Source of the DNA: an uncultured bacterium
GTDB taxonomy: Bacteria; Pseudomonadota; Alphaproteobacteria; Sphingomonadales; Sphingomonadaceae
Assembly: GCA_942636505.2 (NCBI GenBank)
Contig: CALOGB020000055.1
Location: 1-64,000 of the forward strand
Length of the DNA: 64,000 nt
Reading direction: 5' to 3'
Part shown: positions 6,391 to 15,798 of the stretch, one piece after another
How the letters are laid out: every line of letters starts with the position of its first letter
Numbering within the stretch: position 1 is the first letter of the stretch
The notes under the pieces: generated by a model
The model's database searches: none
The model's input: the letters and a program-made list of their open reading frames with translations, nothing else
What the model was told of the DNA's origin: nothing
Position numbers and translations under genes: made by a program

Positions 6391-9300
6391 ATGAGGGGAT
6401 GTTTGACCGTGACCACCACTACGCGCGCTTTCGGCTTTCGAGGACTGGCCCACCAATCGAGCGCACTCGCCTGCGCGACCAGCGTACTGGCGATGATGTG
6501 GTCGATCCCGGCAATGGCGCAGGATCAGGGCAATCTTCAGAACAGCACGACCACGCAGCCGGCCGCGCCGCAGCCTGCCGTGCCGACGTCCGCGAACACG
6601 ACCACCGCGTCGGAAGCCGGCCAGCCACAGGACCTCGCCACTGCACCCGACGCGTCGCAGGGCAACACTGTGCAGGGCAGCACACCGCAGAGCGACGACA
6701 TCATCGTCACCGGCCTGCGCGGTTCGCTCCAGCGCAACCTCGACCTGAAGCGCACCTCGTCGGGCGTCGTCGACGTCATCTCGGCGGAAGACATCGGCAA
6801 GTTTCCGGATTCCAACATCGCGGCGTCGCTGCAGCGCCTGCCGGGCGTGACGATCCAGCGCTCCGGCTCGCGCGGTGAGCCCAATGGCATCACGGTTCGC
6901 GGTTTCGCCGGTGATTTCAACACCACGTTGTACGATGGCCGCCGCATCTCGACCGCAACCGGCAATCGCCAGATCGATTTCAGCGCCGTCGGCGTCGATT
7001 TCATCGGCCAGTTGAGCGTCTTCAAGACGCCCGACGTCACGGTCGCATCGAGCTCGATTGGCGCGACGGTCGATATCGCGTTCCCCAAGCCGTTCGACCA
7101 TCCCGGTTTCCGCCTTGCCGCCACCGGATCGGGTTCGATCCAGGATCGTGCAGGCAAGATCGTGCCGACTGCCGGCCTGTTGATCAGCAGCACGAACAAT
7201 GACGAGACGTTCGGCGTGCTGGCCGACGCGATCTACACGCGCCGCGATACCGAGACCAATCGCGTGTATGTGTCGGGTTGGCCGGGCGGCAATTTCGCGC
7301 CGTGCCAGCTGACCGGTAATGCCGGGGCGGCAAACTGTGCGCCGACCAGCGATCCGAAGTCGGCAAACTACGCCAATCCCAACAATCGCCAGAACCTGCC
7401 CGGCTGGTTCCCGCAGCAATATGGCGCCGAGCAACAGCGCGTGAAGGATGAGCGCGTCGATGCACGCGTCGCATTCCAATATCATCCGACCGACGACCTG
7501 ATGGTCACGCTGGACAACAACTTCTCGCGCCAGACCATCAACCAGGACAATTACGCGTTCGGCGTGTGGTTCAGCCAGGGCGATCTGCGCAACGTCACGG
7601 TCGACAAGAACGGCACCGCGGTCGACTTCACGCAGGCCGGCAGCCCAACCGATTTCACGGCTGCGGAAAACAAGCAGATCCTTCAGACCAACCAGACCGG
7701 CCTGAACGTCAAGTATGACGTGACGGAAAATCTGACGCTGGAAGCAGACGGCTCGTATGCGAAAAGCTGGCTGAACCCCGGCAACGTGATCGGCAGCAAG
7801 AACGGTGACATCGGGTACGGCAACGCGCTCGGCAACGTCCTGCGCTTCAAGGTCGACGGCAAGAGCAGCGACGCCTTCCCGACGATCAGCAACTTCGGTC
7901 CTGCGGGCGATGGCGCACGTTGGGCCGATCAGTCGGTGATCGGTACGCACGTCACGGTCAACCAGACGCAGCACAATACCGATGAACTCGCCCAGTTCCG
8001 CGGCAACGCCACCTGGAAGCAGGACAATTTGACGCTCAAGGCCGGTGGCCAATATTATCAGGACACGTTCAACTTCCGCAACCAGAGCACGTTCACCAAC
8101 AACTTCTGGCAGGCCTATGCCGGTTATGGCGGCCCATCCGGGCGGACGACGGGCGTTTCGCCGGTTCCCGCGAACATCTACCAGGGCTCGGTCAGCCTCG
8201 ACAACTTCATCCCCGGCTTCAACGGCAGCCTGCCGCCCTCGGTGTTCGTGTTCAGCCCGACCGCGTATCAGAACTATCTGACGAGCCTGGGCAATCCGTA
8301 CGCCAAGAACATTCCGGGCTTCAATTATCCGAGCCCGACGAGCGGCGATGGACTGCTCGGCTTCCGCGGTAATTTCGACGAAGCGGTCGATCCGGGCAGC
8401 GTCCTGAACGTGCGCGAGCGGACCTGGTCGCTCTACTTCAGCGCGAACTTCAAGGCGGACGTCGGCGGCATGCCGTTCACGATGAACGCAGGCGTCCGCA
8501 ACGAAACGACGAACCTGCGCGCGACTGGGCAAGGTCGCCTGCCGACCTCGATCACGACGAGCACCGCCGATCCGTCGTTGCTCGGCATCCCGACCTACAC
8601 CGCGATCGTGCCGAACACGACCAACAGCTCGTATTCCTACCTGTTGCCCAGCCTTGATGCGAAGCTGGAAATCACCAACAGGCTGCTGGTGCGCTTCGAC
8701 GCGTCACGTACGCTGACCCGCCCGAGCCTCAGCGTGCTCAACCCGGTGCTGAACGTCGGCAACGGCCAGCGCGTCGGCGCCCTGACGGCCAGCGGCGGCA
8801 ACCCGAATTTGAAGCCGTATCTCGCGGACAATTTCGACGTCGCCGCCGAATGGTATTATCAGCGCAACTCGTATTTGTCGGTCGACTTCTTCCTGAAGAA
8901 CGTCAGCAACTTCATCATCGGTGGCGTGACCCGGCAATCGATCAACGGGCTGATCGATCCGACAACGGGCGTCCTCGCCAGCTTCGCCGTATCGCAGCAG
9001 GTCAACGGACCCAACGCGACCGTCCGCGGTGTCGAACTGGCGTGGCAGCAGGTTTTCGGCAGCTCCGGCTTCGGGTTCCAGGCCAACGCGACCTTCGTCA
9101 ACACCAACCGGCCGTATGACGACAAGAACATCTCGCAAACTGGCTTCGCGGTCACCGGGTTGGCGAATTCGGCGAACTTCGTCGGCTTCTATGACAAGGG
9201 TGGGTTCCAGTTCCGCACCGCGCTCAACTGGCGCGACAAGTATCTGCTTCAGTTCGGCCAGAACCAGAACACCGGGGCGTTCGGATCGGAGCCGACATTC

Positions 9301-9486
9301 GTCGACCAGAGCTTCCAGGTCGATCTGTCGACGAGCTACGACGTCAACAAGCAGTTCAGCGTCTTTGCCGAAGCATTGAACGTCAACAACAACCAGCAGA
9401 GCACGCACGGGCGCTACGACAACCAGTTGCTCGACGTGTTCGACTACGGCCGCCGCTACACCGCAGGCGTCCGCTTCCACTTCTGA
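6391..9486 (+). CDS. TonB-dependent receptor 1
   Basis: Outer-membrane active transporter (about 1,031 aa) energised by TonB, probably importing oligosaccharides. After a signal peptide (hydrophobic stretch ending PAMAQ) comes a Gln/Thr/Pro-rich linker, a TonB-box-like DDIIVTG, and a plug domain with EDIGKFPDSNIAASLQRLPGV and TVRGF motifs. A long beta-barrel follows, ending in RYTAGVRFHF with the C-terminal Phe used in barrel assembly. The ATG at 6391 is preferred because no better-spaced one exists; a GTG at 6409 is an alternative. It heads a run with halogenase-like, acetylesterase, GH3 and GH27 genes, though a strong terminator follows it directly. Confidence 0.92.
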   Translation: MRGCLTVTTTTRAFGFRGLAHQSSALACATSVLAMMWSIPAMAQDQGNLQNSTTTQPAAPQPAVPTSANTTTASEAGQPQDLATAPDASQGNTVQGSTPQSDDIIVTGLRGSLQRNLDLKRTSSGVVDVISAEDIGKFPDSNIAASLQRLPGVTIQRSGSRGEPNGITVRGFAGDFNTTLYDGRRISTATGNRQIDFSAVGVDFIGQLSVFKTPDVTVASSSIGATVDIAFPKPFDHPGFRLAATGSGSIQDRAGKIVPTAGLLISSTNNDETFGVLADAIYTRRDTETNRVYVSGWPGGNFAPCQLTGNAGAANCAPTSDPKSANYANPNNRQNLPGWFPQQYGAEQQRVKDERVDARVAFQYHPTDDLMVTLDNNFSRQTINQDNYAFGVWFSQGDLRNVTVDKNGTAVDFTQAGSPTDFTAAENKQILQTNQTGLNVKYDVTENLTLEADGSYAKSWLNPGNVIGSKNGDIGYGNALGNVLRFKVDGKSSDAFPTISNFGPAGDGARWADQSVIGTHVTVNQTQHNTDELAQFRGNATWKQDNLTLKAGGQYYQDTFNFRNQSTFTNNFWQAYAGYGGPSGRTTGVSPVPANIYQGSVSLDNFIPGFNGSLPPSVFVFSPTAYQNYLTSLGNPYAKNIPGFNYPSPTSGDGLLGFRGNFDEAVDPGSVLNVRERTWSLYFSANFKADVGGMPFTMNAGVRNETTNLRATGQGRLPTSITTSTADPSLLGIPTYTAIVPNTTNSSYSYLLPSLDAKLEITNRLLVRFDASRTLTRPSLSVLNPVLNVGNGQRVGALTASGGNPNLKPYLADNFDVAAEWYYQRNSYLSVDFFLKNVSNFIIGGVTRQSINGLIDPTTGVLASFAVSQQVNGPNATVRGVELAWQQVFGSSGFGFQANATFVNTNRPYDDKNISQTGFAVTGLANSANFVGFYDKGGFQFRTALNWRDKYLLQFGQNQNTGAFGSEPTFVDQSFQVDLSTSYDVNKQFSVFAEALNVNNNQQSTHGRYDNQLLDVFDYGRRYTAGVRFHF

Positions 9487-9499
9487 TCCCCCTCCCACT

Positions 9500-9534
9500 G
9501 GCGGAGCACGACCTGTTCGTGCTCCGCCTTTTTT
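9500..9534 (+). terminator. Rho-independent terminator after receptor 1
   Basis: A perfect 12-base stem (9500-9511 with 9517-9528), a 5-base loop and six T residues begin 13 bases after the receptor stop. It would separate high receptor expression from lower expression of the downstream enzymes by partial readthrough, a common arrangement in receptor-led operons. Confidence 0.88.
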
Positions 9535-9550
9535 CCGATTACGCTGCACC

Positions 9551-11092
9551 ATGCACGAAATTCAGAACATCGTTATCGTCGGCGGCGGCACCGCAGGGTG
9601 GCTGACCGCGGGCGTCATTGCGGCCAAGCACCAGGCGCGGCGCCAGCACGGCTTCACCGTCACCCTGGTCGAATCGCCCAACGTGCCGACGATCGGCGTC
9701 GGCGAAGGGACGTGGCCGACGCTGCGTTCGACGCTCAAGAAAATGGGCGTGTCGGAGACCGAGCTGTTCCGGCAATGCGACGCGTCGTTCAAGCAGGGCG
9801 CACGGTTCAACCGCTGGACCACCGGTGCGCCGGACGACGGCTATTACCACCCGCTGATGCTCCCGCAGCACTTCGGGCAGGTGAACCTCGCACCCCACTG
9901 GCTGGCGGACGAGGGCAGCGCGACGTTCTGCGACACGGTCACGCCGCAGGGCCGCATCTGCGACGAAGGGCTCGGCCCCAAGACGATCGCGACGCCCGAA
10001 TATGACGGCCACGCGAACTACGCCTATCACCTCGACGCGGGGAAATTCTCGCACTTTCTCCAGCGGCATTGCTGCGACACGCTCGGCGTCCGCCATGTGA
10101 AGGCCGACGTCACCGAGGTGCATCTCGACGAGAGCGGCGACATCGCCAGCCTCGATACCGAACAGGGCATTTCGATCGCGGGCGACCTGTTCATCGACTG
10201 CACCGGGTTTGCCGCGCTGCTGATTGGCGGCGCGATGAAGGTGCCGTTCCGCAGTTGTACCGACATATTGTTCTGCGACACCGCGCTGGCGATGCAGGTG
10301 CCCTACGACGTGCCCGACGCGCCGATCGCGAGCCACACGATCTCGACCGCGCAGTCGGCCGGCTGGATCTGGGACATCGGCCTGCCGACGCGACGCGGGG
10401 TCGGCCATGTTTTCTCCAGCAGCCACATCAGCGCGGACGCTGCCGAGCAGGAGTTGCGCGACTATATCGGCCCCGCCGCGCGTGACCTGACCGCGCGACG
10501 GCTGGCGATCCGCGCCGGCCACCGCGAACAATTCTGGGTGCGCAACTGCGTCGCGGTTGGGCTCGCCGCGGGGTTCCTCGAACCGCTCGAGGCATCCGCG
10601 ATCGTCCTGATCGAGCTGTCGGCGAAGATGATCGCCGAGCAGATGCCCGCCTGTCGCGAAGTGATGGACGTCGTCGCGCACCGCTTTAACGACACGGCCC
10701 ATTATCGCTGGGGCCGGATCATCGATTTCCTCAAGCTGCATTATGCGCTGACCAAGCGGACCGACACCGCGTTCTGGCGCGACAATGTCCGTCCGGAATC
10801 GATCCCCGAGCGACTGGCGGGGTTGATGGAACTCTGGCGATTCCAGTCGCCCTGGGTCCATGACGAATTCGATCGCGCCGAGGAAGTCTTCCCGTCGGCC
10901 AGCTATCAATATGTGCTGTACGGCATGGGTGCGCGGACCGCAGTGATGCCGGGGTCGATCGACGACGATGTCGCGCTGGCTCGGCGCGCGCGGCACGACA
11001 ATCAGGTGCAGACGCAGCGGCTGGTGAGCAGCCTGCCCGGCCACCGCGATCTCATCGACCGTATCAAGCGCCACGGCCTCCAGCCGATCTAG
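9551..11092 (+). CDS. Tryptophan 7-halogenase-like flavoprotein
   Basis: A 513-aa FAD-dependent halogenase-family protein. The dinucleotide-binding GGGTAGW loop is at residues 11-17. Lys81 (DASFKQGARF) matches the catalytic lysine that forms the haloamine in PrnA/RebH-type enzymes, and FLEPLEAS carries the conserved glutamate. The WxWxIP signature reads WIWDIG: the final proline is replaced by glycine, as I recall for the receptor-associated clade. No signal peptide, so cytoplasmic. The ribosome binding site is weak. Its position after a receptor and opposite SapC/cupin genes is a recurrent association. Its true substrate, and whether it halogenates at all, are unknown. Confidence 0.88.
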   Translation: MHEIQNIVIVGGGTAGWLTAGVIAAKHQARRQHGFTVTLVESPNVPTIGVGEGTWPTLRSTLKKMGVSETELFRQCDASFKQGARFNRWTTGAPDDGYYHPLMLPQHFGQVNLAPHWLADEGSATFCDTVTPQGRICDEGLGPKTIATPEYDGHANYAYHLDAGKFSHFLQRHCCDTLGVRHVKADVTEVHLDESGDIASLDTEQGISIAGDLFIDCTGFAALLIGGAMKVPFRSCTDILFCDTALAMQVPYDVPDAPIASHTISTAQSAGWIWDIGLPTRRGVGHVFSSSHISADAAEQELRDYIGPAARDLTARRLAIRAGHREQFWVRNCVAVGLAAGFLEPLEASAIVLIELSAKMIAEQMPACREVMDVVAHRFNDTAHYRWGRIIDFLKLHYALTKRTDTAFWRDNVRPESIPERLAGLMELWRFQSPWVHDEFDRAEEVFPSASYQYVLYGMGARTAVMPGSIDDDVALARRARHDNQVQTQRLVSSLPGHRDLIDRIKRHGLQPI

Positions 11093-11108
11093 CCGACAGG
11101 GGAATAGT

Positions 11109-13061
11109 ATGCGGACCGTCACAGCGTGCCTGGCCATCGGCGCGATCCTCACCATCGGCGCGACCGCCGCGTCGGCGGCTCCGCGCCTCGACGGCGTGAT
11201 GGGCGATCACGCGGTGATCCAGCGGGGGCAGCCCATCGTCCTGACCGGGCAGGCCGCGGCCGGCGAGACCGTGATGATCACGCTGGCCGGGCGCAGCGTC
11301 ACCGCCAAGGCTGCGCGCGACGGCAGCTTTTCGGCGAGCCTGCCCGCGCTCCCCGCCGGTGGACCCTACGACCTGACGATCGCCGCCCCTAGCGGTGCGG
11401 CGGTCCTGCGCGATATCCTGGTCGGCGACGTCTTCCTGTGTTCGGGCCAGAGCAACATGGAACTCCGCGTCGAGCAGGGACAGGGCCTGTTCCCCGACGC
11501 GCATCCGGAGGTCGATGACAAGCTACGCCTGCTGACGATCGCCAAGGTCTCCGCCGCCACACCGGTCGCGCGGTTTGCCGAGCAGCCCCGCTGGGCGGTG
11601 TCTGGCCCGACCACGGCACCCAGCTTCTCGGCCGCGTGTTTCTACATGGTCCAGGCGCTGCGCCGTACGTCGGGCGTACCGATCGGCGCTGTGCATTCGA
11701 GCTGGGGCGGCTCGCGGATCAGTGCGTGGATGAGCGATTCCGCGTTGCGCCAAGCCGGGCTCGGCGCCCCCGCCGACTTGCTCGCGCTCTATGCCCGCGA
11801 TCCCGCCGCCGCCAACCGGCAGGCATCGACGATCTGGGAAAGCTGGTGGCGCGACGGCTCGGGCGACGCCGCCGGCCGCGAGCCGTGGCAGCCGGATGCC
11901 GCGCTCGACTGGCATCCAGTGCCCGCGATGACCAATTTCGAGACCTGGGGCGTGCCCGAACTCGCCAACTACAACGGCATGATCTGGTACCAGCACGAGG
12001 TCCAGCTCACCGCCGAGCAGGCACGCGGCCCCGCGACCCTGATGCTGGGCATGGTCGACGACGCGGACCGCACCTGGGTCAACGGCGTAGGTGTCGGCGG
12101 CAGCAGCCTCGCGTCGCAATCGCGCGTCTACGCGCTGCCCGCCGGCAGCCTGAAGGCGGGGCGCAACGTGATCACCGTCAACGACGACGACGTCTACGCC
12201 TATGGCGGGATGACCGGCCCCGCGGATTCGATGCGGCTGTCGTTCGCCGACGGGAGCAGCGTGCCACTCGGCACCGGCTGGCGCTATGCGATCGCCAAGC
12301 GGCTCGCCGGTGCCGCACCGCGCGTGCCGTGGGACGACATCAACGGCGCAGGCACGCTCTACAACGCGATGATCGCGCCGCTCGGTGCTACGAAGTTCGC
12401 CGGGATGGCCTGGTACCAGGGCGAGTCCGACACCGGCATCCCCGGTTACGACCGCCGGATGACCGCGTTGATCGCGGACTGGCGCCACCGCTTCGGCACG
12501 CCGGAGACCGGGTTCGGCATCGTCCAGCTCGCCAATTACGGCAGCCCGGCGATCGCGCCGAGCGAGAGCGGCTGGGGCGACGTCCGCGATGCGCAGCGCC
12601 GCGTCGCCGCGGCGGACCCGCATGCCGGCATCGCCGTCGCGCTCGACCTCGGCGACGCGCTCGACATCCATCCCGGCGAGAAGCACGAGGTCGGGCAAAG
12701 GCTCGCGCGAGTCATGCGCGCCGCGGTGTACGGCGAGAAAATCGCGCCGTCCGGCCCTGCGGTCGCCGATGCGCGGCGCACCGCGGATGGCGGCGTCACG
12801 GTGCGGTTCAGCGGCGTGACGGGCGCGCTGCATGCCCGCAGTGCCGCGCAGGCGATCGGCTTCGAACTGTGCGGCGCCGCGGTCGGTACCTGCCGCTACG
12901 CTGCGGGCAAGGTCGCGGGGTCCGAGGTGACGCTGCCCGGCGATGGCCAACCCGTCACACGCGTCCGCTATGCCTGGGCCGACGCCCCGGCGACCAACCT
13001 TGCCGACGACGCACCGCTGCCCGTTGGCACGTTCGAAGTGCCGGTGTTGCCGGCGCGATAA
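11109..13061 (+). CDS. SGNH-type sialate O-acetylesterase family protein, probable xylan acetylesterase
   Basis: Secreted or periplasmic esterase (650 aa) with a signal peptide ending SAAS-A. The SGNH nucleophile is Ser115 in CSGQSNMEL, a WYQGESD block follows in mid-protein, and the catalytic Asp519/His521 pair lies in DIHPGEK. The family is usually annotated sialate O-acetylesterase. In hemicellulose clusters, members of this type remove acetyl groups from xylan. An inserted beta-sandwich (about residues 270-380) resembles the carbohydrate-binding jelly roll seen in this family. AGGGGA precedes the ATG, 16 bases after the halogenase-like gene, so they are co-transcribed. Confidence 0.88.
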   Translation: MRTVTACLAIGAILTIGATAASAAPRLDGVMGDHAVIQRGQPIVLTGQAAAGETVMITLAGRSVTAKAARDGSFSASLPALPAGGPYDLTIAAPSGAAVLRDILVGDVFLCSGQSNMELRVEQGQGLFPDAHPEVDDKLRLLTIAKVSAATPVARFAEQPRWAVSGPTTAPSFSAACFYMVQALRRTSGVPIGAVHSSWGGSRISAWMSDSALRQAGLGAPADLLALYARDPAAANRQASTIWESWWRDGSGDAAGREPWQPDAALDWHPVPAMTNFETWGVPELANYNGMIWYQHEVQLTAEQARGPATLMLGMVDDADRTWVNGVGVGGSSLASQSRVYALPAGSLKAGRNVITVNDDDVYAYGGMTGPADSMRLSFADGSSVPLGTGWRYAIAKRLAGAAPRVPWDDINGAGTLYNAMIAPLGATKFAGMAWYQGESDTGIPGYDRRMTALIADWRHRFGTPETGFGIVQLANYGSPAIAPSESGWGDVRDAQRRVAAADPHAGIAVALDLGDALDIHPGEKHEVGQRLARVMRAAVYGEKIAPSGPAVADARRTADGGVTVRFSGVTGALHARSAAQAIGFELCGAAVGTCRYAAGKVAGSEVTLPGDGQPVTRVRYAWADAPATNLADDAPLPVGTFEVPVLPAR

Positions 13062-13125
13062 GCCCCGAACGGGTGCGAAGAACAAGAACGGCCGCCAACG
13101 CGCGCCGCAACGGGAGAGACTGACG

Positions 13126-15798
13126 ATGCGCATGACCATGAGGGCGAAAGCCCTGGCGACCGCCGGGCTCGCGCTCGCATTCTCCCCGGCGATCGCGCGC
13201 GAGCCCGCCGCCGCGCCGAGCCAGCGGACCGCGATCGATCCCGCCGAGCAGATGGCGCGGACGATGGTATCGCGGATGACACTCGACGAGAAACTGCCGC
13301 AGTTGCTCAACGTCGCGCCCGCCATCCCGCGGCTCGGCGTGCCCGCGTATAACTGGTGGACCGAGTCACTGCACGGCGCGCTGGGACCGCTTGCGACCAC
13401 CAATTTCCCCGAACCGATCGGCCTTGCCGCAAGCTTCGACGCGCCGATCGTCCACGACGTCGCGGGGGCGATCAGCGAGGAGGTGCGCGGGCTGCACACG
13501 CTGGGCCGCGAGACCGGCAGGAACGGACATATCGGCACCGGGCTCGACACATGGTCGCCCAACATCAACATCTTCCGCGATCCGCGCTGGGGCCGCGGGC
13601 AGGAGACCTATGGCGAGGATCCGTTCCTGACCGCGACGATGGGCGTCGCGTTCGTGACAGGGATGCAGGGCCCCAACCCCGATCGCCCGCAGGTGATCGC
13701 CACGCCCAAGCACTTCGCGGTGCACAGCGGGCCCGAGGGCACGCGCCACCAGGCCAACGTCTACATCTCCGCGCACGACCTGGAGGACACCTACCTTCCC
13801 GCCTTCCGTGCGGCTCTCGTCGACGGGCACGCAGGGTCGGTGATGTGCGCGTACAACCGCATCGACGGCCAGCCGGCCTGCGCCAGCGACCTGTTGCTCA
13901 AGGAGCATTTGCGCGGGGCGTGGGGCTTCAAGGGCTATGTCGTGTCCGATTGCGACGCGGTGAAGGACATCGCCGACAACCATAAATACGCGCCCGACAG
14001 CGCCGCCGCGGTCGCCGCCGCGATGCGCGCGGGCGTCGACAACGAATGCAACGGCGAGACGCTGGGCGATACCGCGGGCCTGGAGACCCGGTACCGCGAG
14101 GCGCTGAACCGCGACCTGATCACCGAGGCGGACGTCGACCAGAGCCTAGTCCGCCTGTTCACCGCACGGTATCGCAACGGCGATTTGCCCGGATTGGCCG
14201 GCGCCCCCAAGGCGCTGCCGACCAGCGTGGTCGGTGCCCCCGAGCATCGCCGTCTGGCGCTGGCTGCGGCCGAGCGATCGATGGTGCTGCTAAAGAACGA
14301 CGGCATCCTGCCGCTCAAGCCCGGCGTGAAGCTCGCCGTGATCGGCCCGCTCGGCGATGCGACGCGCGTGCTGCGCGGCAATTACTCGTCGCCGCTTTCG
14401 GGCGCGCCGGTATCGGTGCTGGAGGGGCTGAAGACCGCGCTCGGTGCGAGCCAAGTCACGCTCGTACCGTTCGGGGAATCGGTTACCGACGGCGACCGCG
14501 TACCGACGTCCGTGCTGCTCACCCCCGACGGCAAGCCCGGCTTGCTCGCGCGCTACTATAATCCGACCACGCCGATGCCCGCGCAATACGCCCGCGGCGC
14601 GCGCGAGAAACTCGTCGCCGCCGCCAAGTACCAGGCGCAGCCGGTGGTCACGCGCATCGAGCCGGACGTCGGCGATCGCAACCTCGATCTCGCGCGCGTC
14701 ACCGACGTCCACCGCACCGAATGGACCGGCTTCCTGGTGCCCCCCGAAAGCGGCACCTACCGCGTCGGCCTGTCGGGGTCGGGCGGCACGCTGACGCTCG
14801 ACGACAAGATGATCTCCGACCGGCGCAAGACGCGCTGGAACGACCTGCCCGGCATGACGACGCTGAAACTCGAAGGCGGCAGGCGTTACGCGATCCGCGC
14901 GGAGGGCAGCGGGATCGACCTGGTGTGGAAGCGCGTGTCGGATGCGCCGTCCGCCGAGCTTCGTCGCGCAGCCGCTGCCGCCGACGTGCTGGTCGCGGTT
15001 GTCGGCCTCACCTCCGACCTCGAAGCCGAGGAGACCGGCGTGACGGTGCCGGGCTTCTCGGGCGGCGACAAGACCACGCTCGACCTGCCCGCGGACCAGA
15101 TCGCGATGCTCGAACAGGCCAAGGCCACCGGCAAGCCGGTCGTGCTCGTCACGATGAACGGCAGCCCGATCAACCTCGCCTGGGCGAAGGACAACGCCGC
15201 CGCGGTGCTGGAGGCCTGGTATCCGGGCGAGACCGGGGGCACCGCCGCGGCGAACATCCTGACCGGACGCACCAACCCGTCGGGCCGCCTGCCGCTCACC
15301 TTCTATCGCAGCGTAGGCGACCTGCCGCCGTTCGGCGACTACGCGATGAAGGGCCGCACCTATCGCTATTTCTCGGGCACGCCGGTCTACCCGTTCGGCC
15401 ACGGGCTCAGCTACACGAAGTTCGGCTATGCGCCGCTGACCGTCACACCCGCCCGCGGCGCCGCCGAGAACGGCCTGCGCGTCACCACGCGGCTGACCAA
15501 CCAGGGCGATCGACCGGGCGAAGAGGTCGCGCAACTCTATCTCGACTTCCCCGATCGGCCCGGCACCCCGCGGATCGCACTGCGCGGGTTCCAGCGCGTC
15601 GCACTCCGCCCCGGCGAAGCGCGCAGTTTGACGTTCGACCTGTCGCCGCGCGATTTGAGTTCGGTCGCGCTGGACGGTGCACGTTCGGTCGCTGCCGGCA
15701 CCTACCGCGTGACGGTGGGCGCGGGGCAGCCCGGCACGGGGGTCGCAGGGCAGACCGCAAGCTTTACCGCGCGCCAGTCGGCGGAGCTGCCGAAGTGA
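13126..15798 (+). CDS. GH3 beta-xylosidase/beta-glucosidase with PA14 insert
   Basis: Exported glycosidase (890 aa) that probably releases xylose from xylo-oligosaccharides. The N-terminal GH3 barrel has YNWWTESLHG, a pattern typical of the beta-xylosidase branch, and the nucleophile Asp275 in VVSDCDAV. A PA14 domain (about residues 465-605, with LLARYYN and PPESGTYRV) interrupts the second GH3 domain, and a fibronectin-III-like domain ends the protein. Start 13126 is chosen for GGGAGAG upstream and a following signal peptide; the frame stays open further upstream but overlaps the previous gene. The stop overlaps the next start (GTGA). Beta-glucosidase specificity is possible. Confidence 0.9.
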   Translation: MRMTMRAKALATAGLALAFSPAIAREPAAAPSQRTAIDPAEQMARTMVSRMTLDEKLPQLLNVAPAIPRLGVPAYNWWTESLHGALGPLATTNFPEPIGLAASFDAPIVHDVAGAISEEVRGLHTLGRETGRNGHIGTGLDTWSPNINIFRDPRWGRGQETYGEDPFLTATMGVAFVTGMQGPNPDRPQVIATPKHFAVHSGPEGTRHQANVYISAHDLEDTYLPAFRAALVDGHAGSVMCAYNRIDGQPACASDLLLKEHLRGAWGFKGYVVSDCDAVKDIADNHKYAPDSAAAVAAAMRAGVDNECNGETLGDTAGLETRYREALNRDLITEADVDQSLVRLFTARYRNGDLPGLAGAPKALPTSVVGAPEHRRLALAAAERSMVLLKNDGILPLKPGVKLAVIGPLGDATRVLRGNYSSPLSGAPVSVLEGLKTALGASQVTLVPFGESVTDGDRVPTSVLLTPDGKPGLLARYYNPTTPMPAQYARGAREKLVAAAKYQAQPVVTRIEPDVGDRNLDLARVTDVHRTEWTGFLVPPESGTYRVGLSGSGGTLTLDDKMISDRRKTRWNDLPGMTTLKLEGGRRYAIRAEGSGIDLVWKRVSDAPSAELRRAAAAADVLVAVVGLTSDLEAEETGVTVPGFSGGDKTTLDLPADQIAMLEQAKATGKPVVLVTMNGSPINLAWAKDNAAAVLEAWYPGETGGTAAANILTGRTNPSGRLPLTFYRSVGDLPPFGDYAMKGRTYRYFSGTPVYPFGHGLSYTKFGYAPLTVTPARGAAENGLRVTTRLTNQGDRPGEEVAQLYLDFPDRPGTPRIALRGFQRVALRPGEARSLTFDLSPRDLSSVALDGARSVAAGTYRVTVGAGQPGTGVAGQTASFTARQSAELPK

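Noticed and set aside
6148..8532. Very long open frame on the reverse strand across receptor 1 (also across the halogenase-like gene at 9539-11155)
   Set aside because: High-GC coding sequence leaves the opposite strand free of stops. The predicted proteins are Arg/Asp/Val-rich low-complexity sequence without motifs or ribosome binding sites, while the forward strand encodes clear families.
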